A stretch of 64,000 nucleotides of DNA from Asterias amurensis (taxonomy: Eukaryota > Echinodermata > Asteroidea > Forcipulatida > Asteriidae), in contig NC_092662.1 in NCBI RefSeq assembly GCF_032118995.1, positions 16,195,701 through 16,259,700 of the forward strand, read 5' to 3'. The notes beneath the pieces were generated by a model, which did no database searches, was not told where the DNA came from, and was given only the letters and a program-made list of their open reading frames with translations. Of the stretch, positions 1-11,900 are shown piece after piece. The stretch's first letter is position 1, and every line of letters begins with the position of its first letter. A program made the translations under genes and the position numbers.

Positions 1-1455
1 GAGTGGATCTTGAGAGTCAAGAAGCGTATGAGTTGGCTGTCCGTGGTCTGCTCAGACCGTTCGGTGAGGACCTTCCACCTCTAATCCTGAACATCAGATG
101 TATCCATTTTGAGCCGCCAGACTTTGAGTTGGGTGAGTCTCAATGCTACTTACTTAAATCAATGTGTTTGATTTAATCAGGTTTTCCCGGTTAGTTCAGC
201 AAAAATTAATTAAATTTCATGTGGAATTTTCTTCTTTGAGTAGGGTTGATTCTGAAAAGAACCGGTGGTCATCGACTAAACAATTCAATCAGTATGCTCT
301 GATCATCTTCAGGATTAAGCATACTGATCGAATCGTTGATGTTAACCACCGGTTCAGAATCAACGCTACTCAAAATGGTGTTACCGCAAACCCCTCTTAG
401 TTATACTAAACAAATTCGCGCATTTTCCCCTATTTCATTCGAACTTAGGTTTCTTTAGCTGCTATTACATTCAATTTAATATTCGTTCTTCTTTAATTTT
501 GTTCTTCTCATTTAATTTTGTTCTTCTCATTCATGTTCGTTTGAGTCAGTCTGTATTTAATTCGGATTATACTATGGAATTGATAGGTTGACCAGCCTCT
601 CGCTGTTTGCTTTTACAAAATTTAATCTTTGCAACCTAATGAATTTGATAGGGCTCTAACTCAGAAGAGGTCATTGGTTCGAGTTCCACTCCAGCGATTT
701 TTCTTTGTATAACACCAAATAATCTAGTGAATTTGAATGATCTCAAATCAATGGTGAATGGCAAACTGCTAAAATAAATTACTCTGTTTGACTGATTAAT
801 GCCGATGCATGGCAGCATTCAACATTCAATTGATGCGATCAGTTGTTCATGTAGATTTGATTTTGGCGGTCTCCTATTTTGTCAATAGCTTGGTCGGGGT
901 TTGTAAGAAGTCAGAAAGTAGCATGGCTTCTGACTGACAACCCCTGAACAAAGATGTTGACAAAAACATGAACCTTTCTTCTTATACTTTTTCACTTAAA
1001 GGAAACCACACTCTTATTATTATCATTACTGTATAATTTGAGAGATGTTTGAAGCTTTGCATGGTTGAAGGATAAGAAATAACTATAATATCAGTAAACT
1101 TGTGGGTATAATTCTCTTTTTTTGGCTGTACCAACAAGTTTACTGTTGTTTATAGTTTATTCTTACCGTATAATTTGATCAATTTTTATCTTCAGAAATT
1201 GAATGCATCCATGAAACAGCCCAATACCTCAGGAAAATTGTTCACGATCTCGCCCAAGACATGAAAACCAGCGCCGTTGCGACACTTGTCAGGCGAACTC
1301 AAGACGGCCCACTCACGCTGGATGAGGCTCTCCTCAGGAAACAGTGGTCTCTTCCGTACATTGATGAGGGACTGAGGACCTGCAGACCGCTACTCAAGAA
1401 GAAAATGTTCAGTGTGAGGAGAAAGGTCGAGGGCATTCTTGAGGAGACAAGGTGA
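1..1455 (+). CDS. TRUB2: TRUB2-like mitochondrial pseudouridine synthase, last two coding exons (5' partial)
   Basis: Two exons are visible: 1..132 (running in from the left edge) and 1196..1455, joined by GT-AG sites, with stop TGA at 1453-1455. The first encodes a stretch ending in LILNIRCIHFEPPDFEL. The second starts at EIECIHETAQYLRKIVHDL and continues through TLVRRTQDGPLTLDEALLRK to a basic C-terminus ending EETR. The IRC-HF-PP-F, HET--LRKLVH and VRRT-DG--T-D-ALLR-QW pattern is that of vertebrate TRUB2 (TruB family), which modifies mitochondrial rRNA and mRNA. The catalytic aspartate and the body of the TruB fold lie upstream of the window. The C-terminus is shorter than the low-complexity tail of human TRUB2. 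Other TruB proteins such as TRUB1 are less likely because of the C-terminal match. The family assignment is from remembered homologues. Confidence 0.88.
133..1195 (+). other. Last intron of TRUB2
   Basis: This interval runs from donor GTGAGT at 133 to acceptor TTCAG at 1191-1195. It contains an inverted repeat at 234..375, described separately, and otherwise AT-rich sequence with no coding signal that I recognise. Confidence 0.8.
234..375. repeat. Foldback (MITE-like) element in the TRUB2 intron
   Basis: Imperfect inverted arms of about 60 bp run from TTTGAGTAG at 234 and end with CTACTCAAA near 375. Both arms contain the block GATTCTGAA...ACCGGTGGT. The piece that follows, GGTGTTACCGCAAAC, recurs near 26200 and (diverged) near 24180, 25255 and 62355. 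This is therefore a dispersed family in the window. No transposase is visible. Confidence 0.6.
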
Positions 1456-1588
1456 TGGTTTCTTGTGCGAAAGATTCGTCGATTGATTTGTGACTTGATT
1501 TGGTTACTGGTTTGCCAGACTGAAGTCTCCAAGTGAGATGAGGGATAGACTTGTTAATCTGGATTAAGTTACTAGTTCAGTATAGTTT

Positions 1589-1594
1589 AATAAA
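1589..1594 (+). terminator. Poly(A) signal AATAAA for TRUB2
   Basis: A canonical AATAAA lies 134 nt after the TRUB2 stop codon, just before the palindrome minisatellite begins. It is the only good hexamer between the stop and the array. Confidence 0.6.
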
Positions 1595-1599
1595 CCTTG

Positions 1600-4500
1600 T
1601 CGACTAAGCAAATTTTGCTGAAAACGTGTACTTTTCAAATTTTGCTGAAAAAGTTTACTTTTCAAATTTAAAAAGTGGTCTGAAAAAAAAGCAAATATTG
1701 CTGATAAAATGTACAAGGCTATATAATAGCCTTAAGTACAGGTTATATAATAGCCTTAAAGTACTTGTTGGCAAATGTTGGCGAAAAAGTGTACAAGGCT
1801 ATATGTATATAATATAATGTGCCAAAAAAAAGCACAAATAGTCTTGTGAACTTTGCAAATTTTGCCGAAAAAAAGTACAAGGCTATAGCCTTGTGAATTT
1901 TGCTGAAAAAGTGTACAAGGCTATAGCCTTGTGAACTTTGCCGAAAAAGTGTACAAGGCTCTATGTATATTGTGATTTTGCAAATTTTGCTGAAAAAGTG
2001 TACAAGGCTATAGCCTTGTGAACCATGCAAATTTTGCCGAAAGAGTGTACAAGGCTATAGCCTTGTGAATTTTGCTGAAAAAGTGTACAAGGCTATAGCC
2101 TTGTGATTTTGCAAATTTTGCCAAAAAAGTGTACAAGGCTATAGCCTTGTGATTTTGCAAATTTTGCTGAAAAAGTGTACAAGGCTATAGCCTTGTGATT
2201 TTGCAATTTTTGCTGAAAAAGTGTACAAGGCCGACAATTTTGCCAAAACATCGACAAGGCTATAGCCTTGTGAATTTTGCCGAAAAAGTGTACAAGGCCT
2301 TGTGATTTTGCAAATTTTGCCAAAAAAGTGTACAAGGCTATAGCCTTGTGAATTTTGCAAACTTTGCTGATTAAGTGTACAAGGCCGACAATTTTGCCGA
2401 AAACGTGTACAAGGCTATAGCCTTGTGAATTTTGCCGAAAAAGTGTACAAGGCTATAGCCTTGTGAATTTTGCAAACTTTGCTGATAAAGTGTACAAGGC
2501 TATAGCCTTGTGAATTTTGCCGAAAAAGTGTACAAGGCTATAGCCTTGTGAACTTTGCCGAAAAAGTGTACAAGGTTATAGCCTTGTGAACTTTGCAAAT
2601 TTTGCCAAAAAAGTGTACAAGGCTATAGCCTTGTGATATTTGCCGTAAAAGTGTACAAGCCTTGTGAATTTTGCCGAAAAAGTGTACAAGGCTATATAGC
2701 CTTGTGATTTTGCAAATTTTGCTGAAAAAGTGTACAAGGCTATAGCCTTGTGATTTTGCAATTTTTGCTGAAAAAGTGTACAAGGCTATAGCCTTGTGAA
2801 CTTTGCCGAAAAAGTGTACAAGGCTATAGCCTTGTGATTTTGCAAATTTTGCCAAAAAAGTGTACAAGGCTATAGCCTTGTGAATTTTGCAAACTTTGCT
2901 GATAAAGTGTACTAGGCTATAGCCTTGTGAATTTTGCCGAAAAAGTGTACAAGGCTATAGCCTTGTGAACTTTGCCGAAAAAGTGTACAAGGCTATAGCC
3001 TTGTGAACTTTGCAAATTTTGCCAAAAAAGTGTACAAGGCTATAGCCTTGTGATATTTGCCGTAAAAGTGTACAAGGCTATAGCCTTGTGATTTTGCTGA
3101 AAAAGTGTACAAGGCTATAGCCTTGTGATTTTGCAAATTTTGCCAAAAAAGTGTACAAGGCTATAGCCTTGTGAATTTTGCAAACTTTGCTGATTAAGTG
3201 TACAAGGCCGACAATTTTGCCGAAAACGTGTACAAGGCTATAGCCTTGTGAATTTTGCCGAAAAAGTGTACAAGGCTATAGCCTTGTGAATTTTGCCGAA
3301 AAAGTGTACAAGGCTATAGCCTTGTGAACTTTGCAAATTTTGCCAAAAAAGTGTACAAGGCTATAGCCTTGTGATTTTGCAAATTTTGCTGAAAAAGTGT
3401 ACAAGGCTATAGCCTTGTGATTTTGCAATTTTTGCTGAAAAAGTGTACAAGGCCGACAATTTTGCCAAAACATCGACAAGGCTATAGCCTTGTGATTTTG
3501 CAAATTTTGCCAAAAAAGTGTACAAGGCTATAGCCTTGTGAATTTTGCAAACTTTGCTGATTAAGTGTACAAGGCCGACAATTTTGCCGAAAACGTGTAC
3601 AAGGCTATAGCCTTGTGAATTTTGCCGAAAAAGTGTACAAGGCTATAGCCTTGTGAATTTTGCAAACTTTGCTGATAAAGTGTACAAGGCTATAGCCTTG
3701 TGAATTTTGCCGAAAAAGTGTACAAGGCTATAGCCTTGTGAATTTTGCAAACTTTGCTGATAAAGTGTACAAGGCTATAGCCTTGTGAATTTTGCCGAAA
3801 AAGTATACAAGGCTATAGCCTTGTGAACTTTACCGAAAAAGTGTACAAGGTTATAGCCTTGTGAACTTTGCAAATTTTGCCAAAAAAGTGTACAAGGCTA
3901 TAGCCTTGTGATATTTGCCGTAAAAGTGTACAAGGCTATAGCCTTGTGAATTTTGCCGAAAAAGTGTACAAGGCTATATAGCCTTGTGATTTTGCAAATT
4001 TTGCTGAAAAAGTGTACAAGGCTATAGCCTTGTGATTTTGCAATTTTTGCTGAAAAAGTGTACAAGGCTATAGCCTTGTGAACTTTGCCGAAAAAGTGTA
4101 CAAGGCTATAGCCTTGTGATTTTGCAAATTTTGCCAAAAAAGTGTACAAGGCTATAGCCTTGTGAATTTTGCAAACTTTGCTGATAAAGTGTACAAGGCT
4201 ATAGCCTTGTGAATTTTGCCGAAAAAGTGTACAAGGCTATAGCCTTGTGAACTTTGCCGAAAAAGTGTACAAGGCTATAGCCTTGTGAACTTTGCAAATT
4301 TTGCCAAAAAAGTGTACAAGGCTATAGCCTTGTGATATTTGCCGTAAAAGTGTACAAGGCTATAGCCTTGTGATTTTGCAAATTTTGCTGAAAAAGTGTA
4401 CAAAGCCTTGTGATTTTGCAATTTTTGCTGAAAAAGTGTACAAGGCTATAGCCTTGTGAACTTTGCCGAAAAAGTGTACAAGGCTATAGCCTTGTGAACT

Positions 4501-7500
4501 TTGCCGAAAAAGTGTACAAGGCTATAGCCTTGTGAACTTTGCAAATTTTGCCAAAAGTGTACAAGGCTATAGCCTTGTGAATTTTGCCGAAAAAAGTGTA
4601 CAAGGCTATATATAAGCCTTGTGATTTTGCAAATTTTGCTGAAAAAGTGTACAAGGCTATAGCCTTGTGAACCTTGCAAATTTTGCCGAAAACGTGTACA
4701 AGGCTATAGCCTTGTAAATTTTGCCGAAAAAGTGTACAAGGCTATAGCCTTGTGATTTTGCAAATTTTGCCGAAAAAGTGTACAAGGCTATAGCCTTGTG
4801 ATTTTGCAATTTTTGCTGAAAAAGTGTACAAGTCTATAGCCTTGTGAATTTTGCAAACTTTGCTGATAAAGTGTACAAGGCTATAGCCTTGTGAATTTTG
4901 CCGAAAAAGTGTACAAGGCTATAGCCTTGTGAACTTTGCCGAAAAAGTGTACAAGGTTATAGCCTTGTGAACTTTGCAAATTTTGCCAAAAAAGTGTACA
5001 AGGCTATAGCCTTGTGAATTTTGCAAACTTTGCTGATAAAGTGTACAAGGCTATAGCCTTGTGAATTTTGCCGAAAAAATGTACAAGGCTATAGCCTTGT
5101 GAACTTTGCCGAAAAAGTGTACAAGGCTATAGCCTTGTGAACTTTGCAAATTTTGCCAAAAAAGTGTACAAGGCTATAGCCTTGTGATATTTGCCGTAAA
5201 AGTGTACAAGGCTATAGCCTTGTAAATTTTGCCGAAAAAGTGTACAAGGCTATAGCCTTGTGATTTTGCAATTTTTGCTGAAAAAGTGTACAAGGCTATA
5301 GCCTTGTGAACTTTGCTGAAAAAGTGTACAAGGCTATAGCCTTGTGAACTTTGCAAATTTTGCCAAAAGTGTACAAGTGTACAAATTTTGCCAAAAGTGT
5401 ACAAGGCTATAGCCTTGTGAATTTTGCTGAAAAAGTGTACAAGGCTATAGCCTTGTGATTTTGCAAATTTTGCTGAAAAAGTGTACAAGGCTATAGCCTT
5501 GTGAACCTTGCAATTTTTGCTGAAAAAGTGTACAAGGCTATAGCCTTGTGAACTTTGCCGAAAAAGTGTACAAGGCTATAGCCTTGTGATTTTGCAAATT
5601 TTGCCAAAAAAGTGTACAAGGCTATAGCCTTGTGAATTTTGCAAACTTTGCCGAAAACGTGTACAAGGCTATAGCCTTGTAAATTTTGCCGAAAAAGTGT
5701 ACAAGGCTATAGCCTTGTGATTTTGCAAATTTTGCCGAAAAAGTGTACAAGGCTATAGCCTTGTGATTTTGCAAATTTTGCCAAAAAAATGTATACTTTT
5801 TGCAAACTTTGCTGATAAAGTGTACAAGGCCGACAATTTTGCCGAAAACATCGACAAGGCTATAGCCTTGTGAATTTTGCCGAAAAAGTGTACAAGGCTA
5901 TAGCCTTGTGATTTTGCAAATTTTGCCAAAAAAGTGTACAAGGCTATATAGCCTTGTGAATTTTGCAAACTTTGCTGATAAAGTGTACAAGGCTATAGCC
6001 TTGTGAATTTTGCCGAAAAAATGTACAAGGCTATAGCCTTGTGAACTTTGCCGAAAAAGTGTACAAGGCTATAGCCTTGTGAACTTTGCAAATTTTGCCA
6101 AAAAAGTGTACAAGGCTATAGCCTTGTGATATTTGCCGTAAAAGTGTACAAGGCTATAGCCTTGTAAATTTTGCCGAAAAAGTGTACAAGGCTTATAGCC
6201 TTGTGAACTTTGCCGAAAAAGTGTACAAGGCTATAGCCTTGTGAACTTTGCCGAAAAAGTGTACAAGGCTATAGCCTTGTGATATTTGCCGTAAAAGTGT
6301 ACAAGGCTATAGCCTTGTAAATTTTGCCGAAAAAGTGTACAAGGCTATAGCCTTGTGATTTTGCAAATTTTGCCAAAAGTGTACAAGGCTATAGCCTTGT
6401 GAATTTTGCTGAAAAAGTGTACAAGGCCTTGTGATTTTGCAAATTTTGCTGAAAAAGTGTACAAGGCAAAATTTGCAAAATCACAAGGCTATAGCCTTGT
6501 GAACCTTGCAAATTTTGCCGAAAACGTGTACAAGGCTATAGCCTTGTAAATTTTGCCGAAAAAGTGTACAAGGCTATAGCCTTGTGATTTTGCAAATTTT
6601 GCCGAAAAAGTGTACAAGGCTATATATAGCCTTGTGATTTTGCAAATTTTGCCAAAAAAATGTATACTTTTTGCAAACTTTGCTGATAAAGTGTACAAGG
6701 CCGACAATTTTGCCGAAAACGTGTACAAGGCTATATAGCCTTGTGAATTTTGCCGAAAAAGTGTACAAGGCTATAGCCTTGTGATTTTGCAAATTTTGCC
6801 GAAAAAGTGTACAAGGCTATAGCCTTGTGATTTTGCCGAAAAAGTGTACAAGGCTATAGCCTTGTGAACTTTGCTGAAAAAGTGTACAAGGCTATATAGC
6901 CTTGTGAACTTTGCAAATTTTGCCAAAAGTGTACAAGGCTATAGCCATGGAATTTTGCCGAAAAAGTGTACAAGGCCTTGTGATTTTGCAAATTTTGCTG
7001 AAAAAGTGTACAAGGCTATAGCCTTGTGATTTTGCAAATTTTGCTGAAAAAGTGTACAAGGCTATAGCCTTGTGAACTTTGCCGAAAAAGTGTACAAGGC
7101 TATAGCCTTGTGATTTTGCAAATTTTGCCGAAAAAGTGTACAAGGCTATAGCCTTGTGATTTTGCCGAAAAAGTGTACAAGGCTATAGCCTTGTGATATT
7201 TGCCGAAAAAGTGTACAAGGCTATAACCTTGTGAACTTTGCAAATTTTGCCAAAAAAGTGTACAAGGCTATAACCTTGTGAATTTTGCCGAAAAAGGTGT
7301 ACCAAGGCCTTGTGATTTTGCAAATTTTGCTGAAAAAGTGTACAAGGCTATAGCCTTGTGATTTTGAAAATTTTGCCAAAGAAGTGTACAATTTGTGAAT
7401 TTTGCAAACTTTGCTAATAAAGTGTAAAAGGCTATAGCCTTGTGAATTTTGCCGAAAAAGTGTACAAGGCTATAGCCTTGTGAACTTTGCCGAAAAAGTG

Positions 7501-8045
7501 TACAAGGCTTATAGCCTTGTGAATTTTGCAAATTTTGCCGAAAAAGTGTACAAGGCTATAGCCTTGTGAATTTTGCAAACTTTGCTGATAAAGTGTACAA
7601 GGCTATAGCCTTGTGAATTTTGCCGAAAAAGTGTACAAGGCTATAGCCTTGTGATTTTGCAAATTTTGCTGAAAAAGTGTACAAGGCTATTGATAGCCTT
7701 GTGATTTTGCAAATTTTGCTGAAAAAGTGTACAAGGCTATAGCCTTGTGAACTATGCCGAAAAAGTATACAAGGCTTATTATAGCCTTGTGAATTTTGCT
7801 GAAAAGTGTACAAGGCCTTGTGAACTTTGCAAATGTTGCCAAAAAAGTGTACAAGGCTATAGCCTTGTGAATTTTGCAAATTTTGCTGATAAAGTGTACA
7901 AGGCTATGAGTTTTGCAAATTTTGTCGAAAAAGTGTACAAGGCTTTATATAGCCTTGTGAACTTAGCAAATTATTTCAGGCAAGATTTGACTTTTTCTAA
8001 TTTGCGAATTTTCAGGCAAAATTTGATAAGTTCACAAGGCTACAT
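1600..8045. repeat. 6.4-kb minisatellite with an 18-bp palindrome in each unit
   Basis: The array is made of roughly 150 units of two main lengths, about 38 and 46 bp. The core is GTGTACAAGGCTATAGCC followed by TTGTGAATTTTGCCGAAAAA. The segment ACAAGGCTATAGCCTTGT is a perfect 18-bp palindrome. The longer unit adds a second near-palindrome, GCAAATTTTGC. Variant units (for example GATATTTGCCGTAAAAG, or one with GGCCGACAATTTTGCCG) recur at intervals of several hundred bases, so there is higher-order structure. The left edge (1600-1850) and right edge (7850-8045) are the most diverged, as expected for an ageing tandem array. Minus-strand open frames across the array are by-products of the repeat and are not genes. 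Confidence 0.97.
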
Positions 8046-8482
8046 GTAAATTGTAACATTGTATGACAGGATTAAACGAGAGACCTTGGATAGTACACAA
8101 AAATGATTTTACTTTTATGCATAAAACAATCAGCATGGGACCCTTGCTAAATTGCTCTTTTGTGAAAAGAGCTTAGGAGTAACGGCAACCACTGCATGAA
8201 GTGAAACGCAAATGACAAGTTGGATCACTCAGTTTCAGACATAGAGGAAGGAAACCGCCATGTTTTAATTCAATTTGATATCCAAAATACTATAATAATA
8301 ATAGCAGAATCCTATAAATTAAAAAGTATAAATTTTACAAGTTTTCAAGCTTCCATAAAAAGTTTTAGTCTATTTGAGTATTCCCAGTTCCTTATAGGGC
8401 AATAACATGTGAATACATAGACAGCTATCTCCATGAAAGAAATTTAATAAATGTTAATTTTGCATCAAGGATAAATAACATT
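8046..8482. other. Intergenic, no feature recognised
   Basis: This is AT-rich sequence between the minisatellite and the HSD17B8 3' region. I see no coding, RNA or clear repeat signal. Confidence 0.5.
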
Positions 8483-8572
8483 AAGTACGCGCTTATCCTC
8501 CAATCAGGTTCGCAGAATGGAGTGGTAAAGTACGCGCTAATCCTCCAATCAGGTTCGCAGAATGGAGTGGTG
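8483..8572. repeat. Two-copy 45-bp tandem duplication
   Basis: The units 8483-8527 and 8528-8572 both read AAGTACGCGCTNATCCTCCA and continue identically through GGTTCGCAGAATGGAGTGGT. They differ at one or two bases, so the duplication is recent. Confidence 0.9.
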
Positions 8573-8676
8573 ATAAAAACCTATATTCCACGGGTAATAT
8601 CACTACATGCGTCCTGTGTGTTCTATGTCACGCGCCAAGTTTGCTTGAAGATAAATACGTTATCAAACGCGTGCTC

Positions 8677-8780
8677 GTGGAAATGCGAAAAAAATATAGC
8701 ACGTCTGCGTCCCATATCCAACTCGGCCTTTGGCCTTATCGATATGGGATGCAGAAGCGCTATATTTTTCCGTATTCCAC
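8677..8780. repeat. Inverted repeat of about 104 bp
   Basis: The left arm starts at GTGGAAATGCG and includes CCCATATCCAACTCGGCC. The right arm is its imperfect reverse complement, ending in CGTATTCCAC. Arms are about 50 bp around a tiny loop. It probably lies in or near the 3' UTR of HSD17B8 and looks like a small foldback element. Confidence 0.75.
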
Positions 8781-8829
8781 TTGTGCTTGAGGTATTCTCA
8801 GTACTATACTTAGTTCTGTTTAAAATATC

Positions 8830-8932
8830 CAAAGGCATATCACTCGGGAGGGATTCGAACCAAGGAACAGGTGCGCCACTTACAGGTCTTCACTACTCGA
8901 TCATGTTGAGCCCATCATCAGCTAATGCCCAG
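8830..8932 (-). mobile_element. tRNA-derived SINE head fragment in the HSD17B8 3' UTR
   Basis: On the minus strand a B-box, GGTTCGAATCC, lies near 8850 in a tRNA-like setting. No complete cloverleaf is evident. It starts only a few bases past the HSD17B8 stop codon, so it would be transcribed as part of that mRNA. Confidence 0.45.
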
Positions 8933-8935
8933 TAA

Positions 8936-11900
8936 TCACATCGAAAGCCCACCTATGGAAGAAAAAGTTGGATGTTAATTTTCCAAACTGGTAGAAAAAT
9001 GTACTCAGATCTTAAGCAAACTGGACTGAATTCATTTCAGCATGTAAGAATATCTTGCAACAGAAAACTGATTTGCTAAATTTAATAGGAGACCATGGTG
9101 TCTTTCCTGTTTAAAAATTTTGATGGTGTTATATGTTATATGTTGTTACATAACAGATGTCGTAAATAAATAAATAAAGTATTTAAACTGAGCTTTGTGG
9201 TCACTTGTTCATGTACTGTGATTTTTTTTACATATAGTGCCCTGTAAGCAGTTTGGTTTACAATGTAGCCTTAATCCATGTCCTCTTCTCCTATCGCGAT
9301 CCAAACCTACTTGCTAAGACTTTGATAAAGATAAAATGTCCGACACTGTGATTAGCAAAGATCTAATGCCCCAAACTGTCCCTTGGAATGCTTCGTGGAT
9401 ATAGACTGATTTGGGACTGTTGAGCCAGGTTCATACTTCCTGCGTGTCTTGATGTCGCGGGGCTGTTTTCAAAGCGAATGATTCGCAGATGATGCCTACA
9501 AGTAAACTGATGCGAATTATTCGTTGTGGATTTGTGACGTCAACATTTGTATTTGCACTCGCAGGAGGAATGAACCAGGCTTTAGGGTTTACTCTTTCTG
9601 TTGCTTTTCTCACCTGTGACTTCTAACTGAGACCCCGTCATATAACTACTCTGTTTGGACGCAAGGAATAAACACGCCTCGGCTACCTCTGAAGGTTCTC
9701 CCTGCCGTTGTAAGGGTATAAACTGCTCAATCTACAATAAAACAAACATTGACATTGTCTAAACAAATTTGTGGAGACACCTAGCGCTTTCCTCAAAACC
9801 CGGCTTTGGCTCCGACTCTGGCTCCAGGCTCTGTCTACTTATGTTTGAACCACAGCGTGAAGCCCAGCTCATACTTGCTTTGTTTCCACTGTGTGCGCAG
9901 CCAGCTGAGCCCAAGTCGAGCTTCAAGAACACCTTTACTGGGTGAAAAGGGAACCTGTGACACTGTGAGGGTAGAGATGGTTCTTGTGACTGGTTTGGCT
10001 CAGTGCACTACCAGTTGCAACAACAAATCTGCAACAAACCTGCAAGGCTTCTACAGAGAAGCACTGCCAGCTATAAGAGGGATGGAACTTCCAATCTCTC
10101 TCAGAGATCAAATTGACAATATCACCTTCTTATACCTTCCTCTTATTATATATTACCCTGCAACAAATCTGCAAGGGTTCAAGAGAGAAGCACTGCCAGC
10201 TGTAAGAGGGATAGAGCTTCCAATCTCTCTCAGGACAAACTGAAAATACCATAATCTAATATAAGCACAATCTTGACAGCACAAGCACAGAGCACAAATG
10301 GCATTTGCAAACCACCCTCTTCATGGCAGCAGCAATGCTTGTAGGAGAGTATATATTAATATTAATAGTGGCTGCTTTGCTTATATAGTGCTCGTTTCCG
10401 TCATTCAGTGACGCTCAAGACGCTTCAACATTCAGTATTTTCCTGCAAGGAATATGGGATTATGTTTGAATGATGAGACCTACTCCTTTTACCTAGCACC
10501 ATAAAATGGTTTACATTGTGCTGCAGTGCAATATGCTGCCAACCAAAACAGCAACACCAGGGTGAACCCCTCCCTTTTCGAAAAGTGGACTGGGTTCTTT
10601 TATGTGCATTATACACAACACACAGGACCAGTGCAAGTAGTACTGAACCTTAAACCCTACCTGACTACGGACATTTTCTGGAATGGCATCGGTCATTGGA
10701 GTCTTGATAAAACCTGGTAGAACCACGTTACAACGGATACCAAACCTAAAAGTAGAAGAATGAACAATCAAACATTGACATTGTCTAAACAAATTTGTGG
10801 AGACACCTAGCGCTTTCCTCAAACCTTAGCTTTGGCTCCGGCTCTGGTTCCAGGCTCTGTCTACTTATGTTTGAACCACAGCGTGAAGCCCAGCTCATAC
10901 TTGCTTTGTTTCCACTGTGTGCGCAGCCAGCTGAGCCCAAGTCGAGCTTCAAGAAAGGTCCCTAGGTAGTTAGATTTCCTTTAAGTGACTGGTGGAGCTC
11001 TGTCTGCCTCGTTTTTGAAAGGGCACCAAGGCATTTTTGTCTTGGTTAAGGTCAACCTATGAGGAAATTGTAAATTTCTGCTGGAGCATTTCAAGGGCAC
11101 CGAGGCAATGACAAGGGGGCATGGAGGCAATCACCTTTGTTGCCTCCTTGAAGTATCAGGCCTGCAGGTAGTCCTGAAAAGAACCGATGTTTCAGACAGT
11201 ATTCTCTGTCCTTTGCTCGTTGAGAATAAAACTCTTCATTCATTTTGGTTTTACCCATATACTGTACACCGATGTTTGTAAGCACTATATTATTCAGTAC
11301 TTTCCTAAGCTTGGTGAACAAAATCACGCTAGCACACATCAGTGTATATGGGTAAACCAAAATGAATATTCTTTATCCCCGATGCAAATTTAACATCTAT
11401 TAAATCATTTGCAGTACCCCCTTGTAAAACTCATGTATGAACAAATCCATTTTGATTTTACCTGGCAAGCTCCTTTGCTGTTGTTTGAGTGAAAGCAACC
11501 ACGCCAGCCTTGGATGCCGCATAATTACACTGGCCAATATTACCTGACTAATAAAACAATAATCAAAGAGAGAGATGGTCATTTGTATTTAGACCTCCCA
11601 CACAAAGGCCGAATCAAACCAATTTTTACTGATAAGTATGTCAGAATTCACCCATCGTGCAAATGTAAATTGCCATTACCTGTGACATGTCACATAAATG
11701 TTAATTCTTCCAGCACTACCAGAGGGTATTCAGTATCGCAATATTCTTCAGTGGACAGTTACATTTATTCATCCTATTTAGTTTAATAAAAAAGAAGTTT
11801 TCCCTCAAATCTCTAGAAGAGAAATTTTGGGCGAAATTTACTTACACTTTTTGCCATCATGGCTGCGTTAAAAGAGTTTTCTGCAAAAGAAATTGTTAAT

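Noticed and set aside
1743-7879. Many minus-strand open frames encoding repeats such as KAIALYTFSAKF
   Set aside because: They are translations of the palindrome minisatellite in all frames and end wherever a unit varies. No start context, splice sites or conserved protein.
1600-8045. CRISPR-like alternation of repeat and spacer
   Set aside because: The genome is eukaryotic, the 'spacers' are themselves two or three repeated variants, and there are no cas genes. It is a minisatellite.
9806-10243. 145-aa plus-strand open frame
   Set aside because: It is composed of the 188-bp duplicated block and the local tandem repeat within HSD17B8 intron 5, antisense to the gene.
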